Positions 62,473-64,000 of a stretch of DNA of 64,000 nucleotides are shown in pieces. The DNA is from Adineta steineri (lineage: Eukaryota; Rotifera; Eurotatoria; Adinetida; Adinetidae), in NCBI GenBank assembly GCA_905250115.1, contig CAJNOI010000174.1, positions 1 through 64,000 on the forward strand, given 5' to 3'. The notes under the pieces were generated by a model. It ran no database searches. It had not been told where the DNA came from and saw only the letters and a program-made list of their open reading frames with translations. A program made the translations under genes and the position numbers. How positions within the stretch are numbered: position 1 is the first letter of the stretch; each line of letters opens with the position of its first letter.

Positions 62473-64000
62473 ATGTATCATTGTTATAGTAGTAAACGTA
62501 TTATTTTTACTATTATCATTTTATGCAATTTATTTAGTCATATCTCATTAAGTAGGATTAATAGATTTTCTTATATTACAAAAGTTTTTAATCTTAATCT
62601 TTTTCATAGCAACCACAAATGGCAAACCTAAACAATCCGATGATAATGATAATATAGAACCCATATCAGTAAACATTTCATTTGAATAGATTTTTATATA
62701 TGATTATTATTGAATTTTTTTAGGCAGAATCTGTTGCACCTGAAGCACAAATTCATTTACATGCTGATGATATTCCAGTTTCAAATGAACATAATAATAA
62801 AGAAACAATTGAAGATAAACCTCCTGAAATAAAACCCAACAAAGATACAGATGATGATAATGATGAATTAAATAAATCTTTACAAGATTTAATTATTGAA
62901 TATCGTCTTCAAGAGCAACAAAAAAATACTGAAGTTAATCAAGGAAATGAAGAAGGTGAAGTTAATAGTGGTGATGATAATGAAGATGTAGATGATGATG
63001 TTAATCTACAACGTATATTAAAACAAATAGGTGTTAGTTTACATGATAAATATCAACAAAAACATAATCATGAACAACCATCACCAAAATTAACTAATAT
63101 GATACAACAATTATATCAAACATTAAAAAAAACGCAACCACAATTATTTAGTAAATCATCATCTGGAACAGATAAAACTTTTCTCGATACACAATCGATA
63201 GTAGATAGTAATTCTAATGAAAATATTGAACAGACAGAGAATGAACAAGAACAAGAAGTAGAAGAAGAAGAGGAAGTGGAAGAAATTATTCCATTAACAC
63301 CTGAAATGGAACAAGCTAATACAATTTATAATCAAGCTATGAAATTAATTAATGGTACAAATAATCGACAATATGACACGTAAAAATGATTATATATTTT
63401 TGATGAAATAAGTTAATTTCAATTTTTAGTGCTTATAAACTATTTAAACAAGCAGCTGATTTAGGTCATATTGGAGCTAAAGAAGAATTAGCTTTTGCAC
63501 ATATGATTGGTTTACATTTACCAATGAATTTTAATCAAGCAAAAAAATATTATGAAGAAGGTGTTCAAACAGGTTCAGCACAATCACATTTTGTATGTTT
63601 ATATTCTTTTTCTGAAAACTTCTTTTTATTAAATATGGTACTTTTTTAGGGACTTTATTTTTTGAATAGTGCTGGTCTTATTCCCGATGCAAGCATTCCA
63701 AAAGTAAGTAAATTTCTCATAACTAAGATTATTCAAATATCTACAGACATTCCTATGATAAATTCACTGTGACTATTGTGAGCAGTAGGAATAAGTTAGG
63801 GTGCGGCTTCGGGATTGAGTATTTTCAAAAGAGAGACTTCAGCTTAATTCTGGGGTTCTTTTGACGATGTATGATGAATGGAGAATACAATTCTCTATCA
63901 GTTTATTGTACTTTCAGATCTCATTCAAGATATATGAAGAAGAAATACCTACGGAGTTTTAACGGGTTTTTAAATCCCGTTGGTATTTGTCTTGCAATAC
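62473..64000 (+). CDS. SEL1L: SEL1L-like ERAD adaptor, 5' part
   Basis: SEL1L scaffolds the HRD1 ubiquitin ligase in the ER membrane and delivers misfolded proteins for degradation. Only the N-terminal part is in the window. It starts MYHCYSSKRIIFTIIILCNL, a signal sequence split from the rest by an intron. A long acidic, low-complexity luminal segment follows (62730-63380, with EVEEEEEVEEIIPLTPEMEQ). Then the first SEL1-type TPR-like repeats appear: YNQAMKLINGTNNRQYDTAY, LFKQAADLGHIGAKEELAFA, NFNQAKKYYEEGVQTGSAQS and FGLYFLNSAGLIPDASIPK. The last visible exon ends at 63702 with donor GTAAGT and the gene continues beyond the window. The ATG directly follows TTCTAG. Other SEL1-repeat proteins are possible, but the signal peptide, acidic region and repeat spacing favour SEL1L. 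Confidence 0.8.
63942..63988. repeat. Inverted repeat at the window end, inside a SEL1L intron
   Basis: AAATACC and AACGGG (63961-63966) are matched by CCCGTT (63976-63981) and GGTATTT to the right, giving a two-part hairpin with a TTTTTAAAT loop. It may be part of an insertion cut by the window edge. Confidence 0.5.

Overview
The window is intron-dense, AT-rich metazoan DNA and most likely comes from a bdelloid rotifer (Adineta or Rotaria type). The support is: many conserved animal genes with tiny GT-AG introns; a 10 kb block of intronless or intron-poor genes of the kind bdelloids accumulate (FG-GAP/VCBS repeats, pentapeptide repeats, an ADP-ribosyltransferase fused to kinesin-light-chain-type TPRs); start codons that often sit directly behind a T-rich AG acceptor, as expected for a spliced-leader organism; and telomere-like TGWGGG hexamers in small foldback elements. 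Genus and species cannot be decided from the sequence.

Layout. 0.9-4.8 kb (-): secretory-pathway Ca2+/Mn2+ ATPase (ATP2C1/PMR1). 5.8-7.5 kb (-): ARPC1 of the Arp2/3 complex. 8.47-8.80 kb (+): the nuclear RNase P RNA, with a TATA-containing Pol III promoter and a T-run terminator. 9.0-21.8 kb (-): the FG nucleoporin NUP214, whose 6.9 kb intron carries an oppositely oriented LRR surface-protein gene. 22.1-23.0 kb (-): a CLIC family protein. 24.8-33.5 kb: the accessory block, comprising an FG-GAP protein, a membrane pentapeptide-repeat protein, a gapped single-span membrane protein and the ART-TPR protein. 34.4-36.1 kb (-): a secreted Ig-domain protein. 36.5-47.5 kb (+): TBC1D13, SMYD5 and the SWI/SNF ATPase BRG1/brahma in tandem. 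48.3-51.0 kb (+): a six-domain chitin-binding (CBM14) protein. 51.5 kb (+): a small membrane ORF. 52.4-56.8 kb (+): a WDR20/DMWD-type WD40 protein. 57.5-59.7 kb (+): a sulfurtransferase (MPST/TST) and NDUFB11, only 112 bp apart. 60.7-62.1 kb (+): a Brat-like NHL protein. From 62.5 kb to the window end (+): the 5' part of SEL1L. Two 100-N assembly gaps lie at 29.4 and 52.0 kb.

Most genes are housekeeping and unrelated in pathway: Golgi ion transport, actin nucleation, tRNA processing, nuclear transport, Rab GAP activity, chromatin, complex I and ERAD. Mobile or repeat DNA is found mainly in introns: a hAT-like MITE in BRG1, a 767 bp palindrome and a pogo/Tigger-like remnant in the WDR20 gene, and telomere-like foldbacks in TBC1D13, SMYD5 and BRG1. 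The most interesting items are the foldback family, the RNase P RNA, the ART-TPR gene with its accessory neighbourhood, and the recurrent AG-ATG starts.
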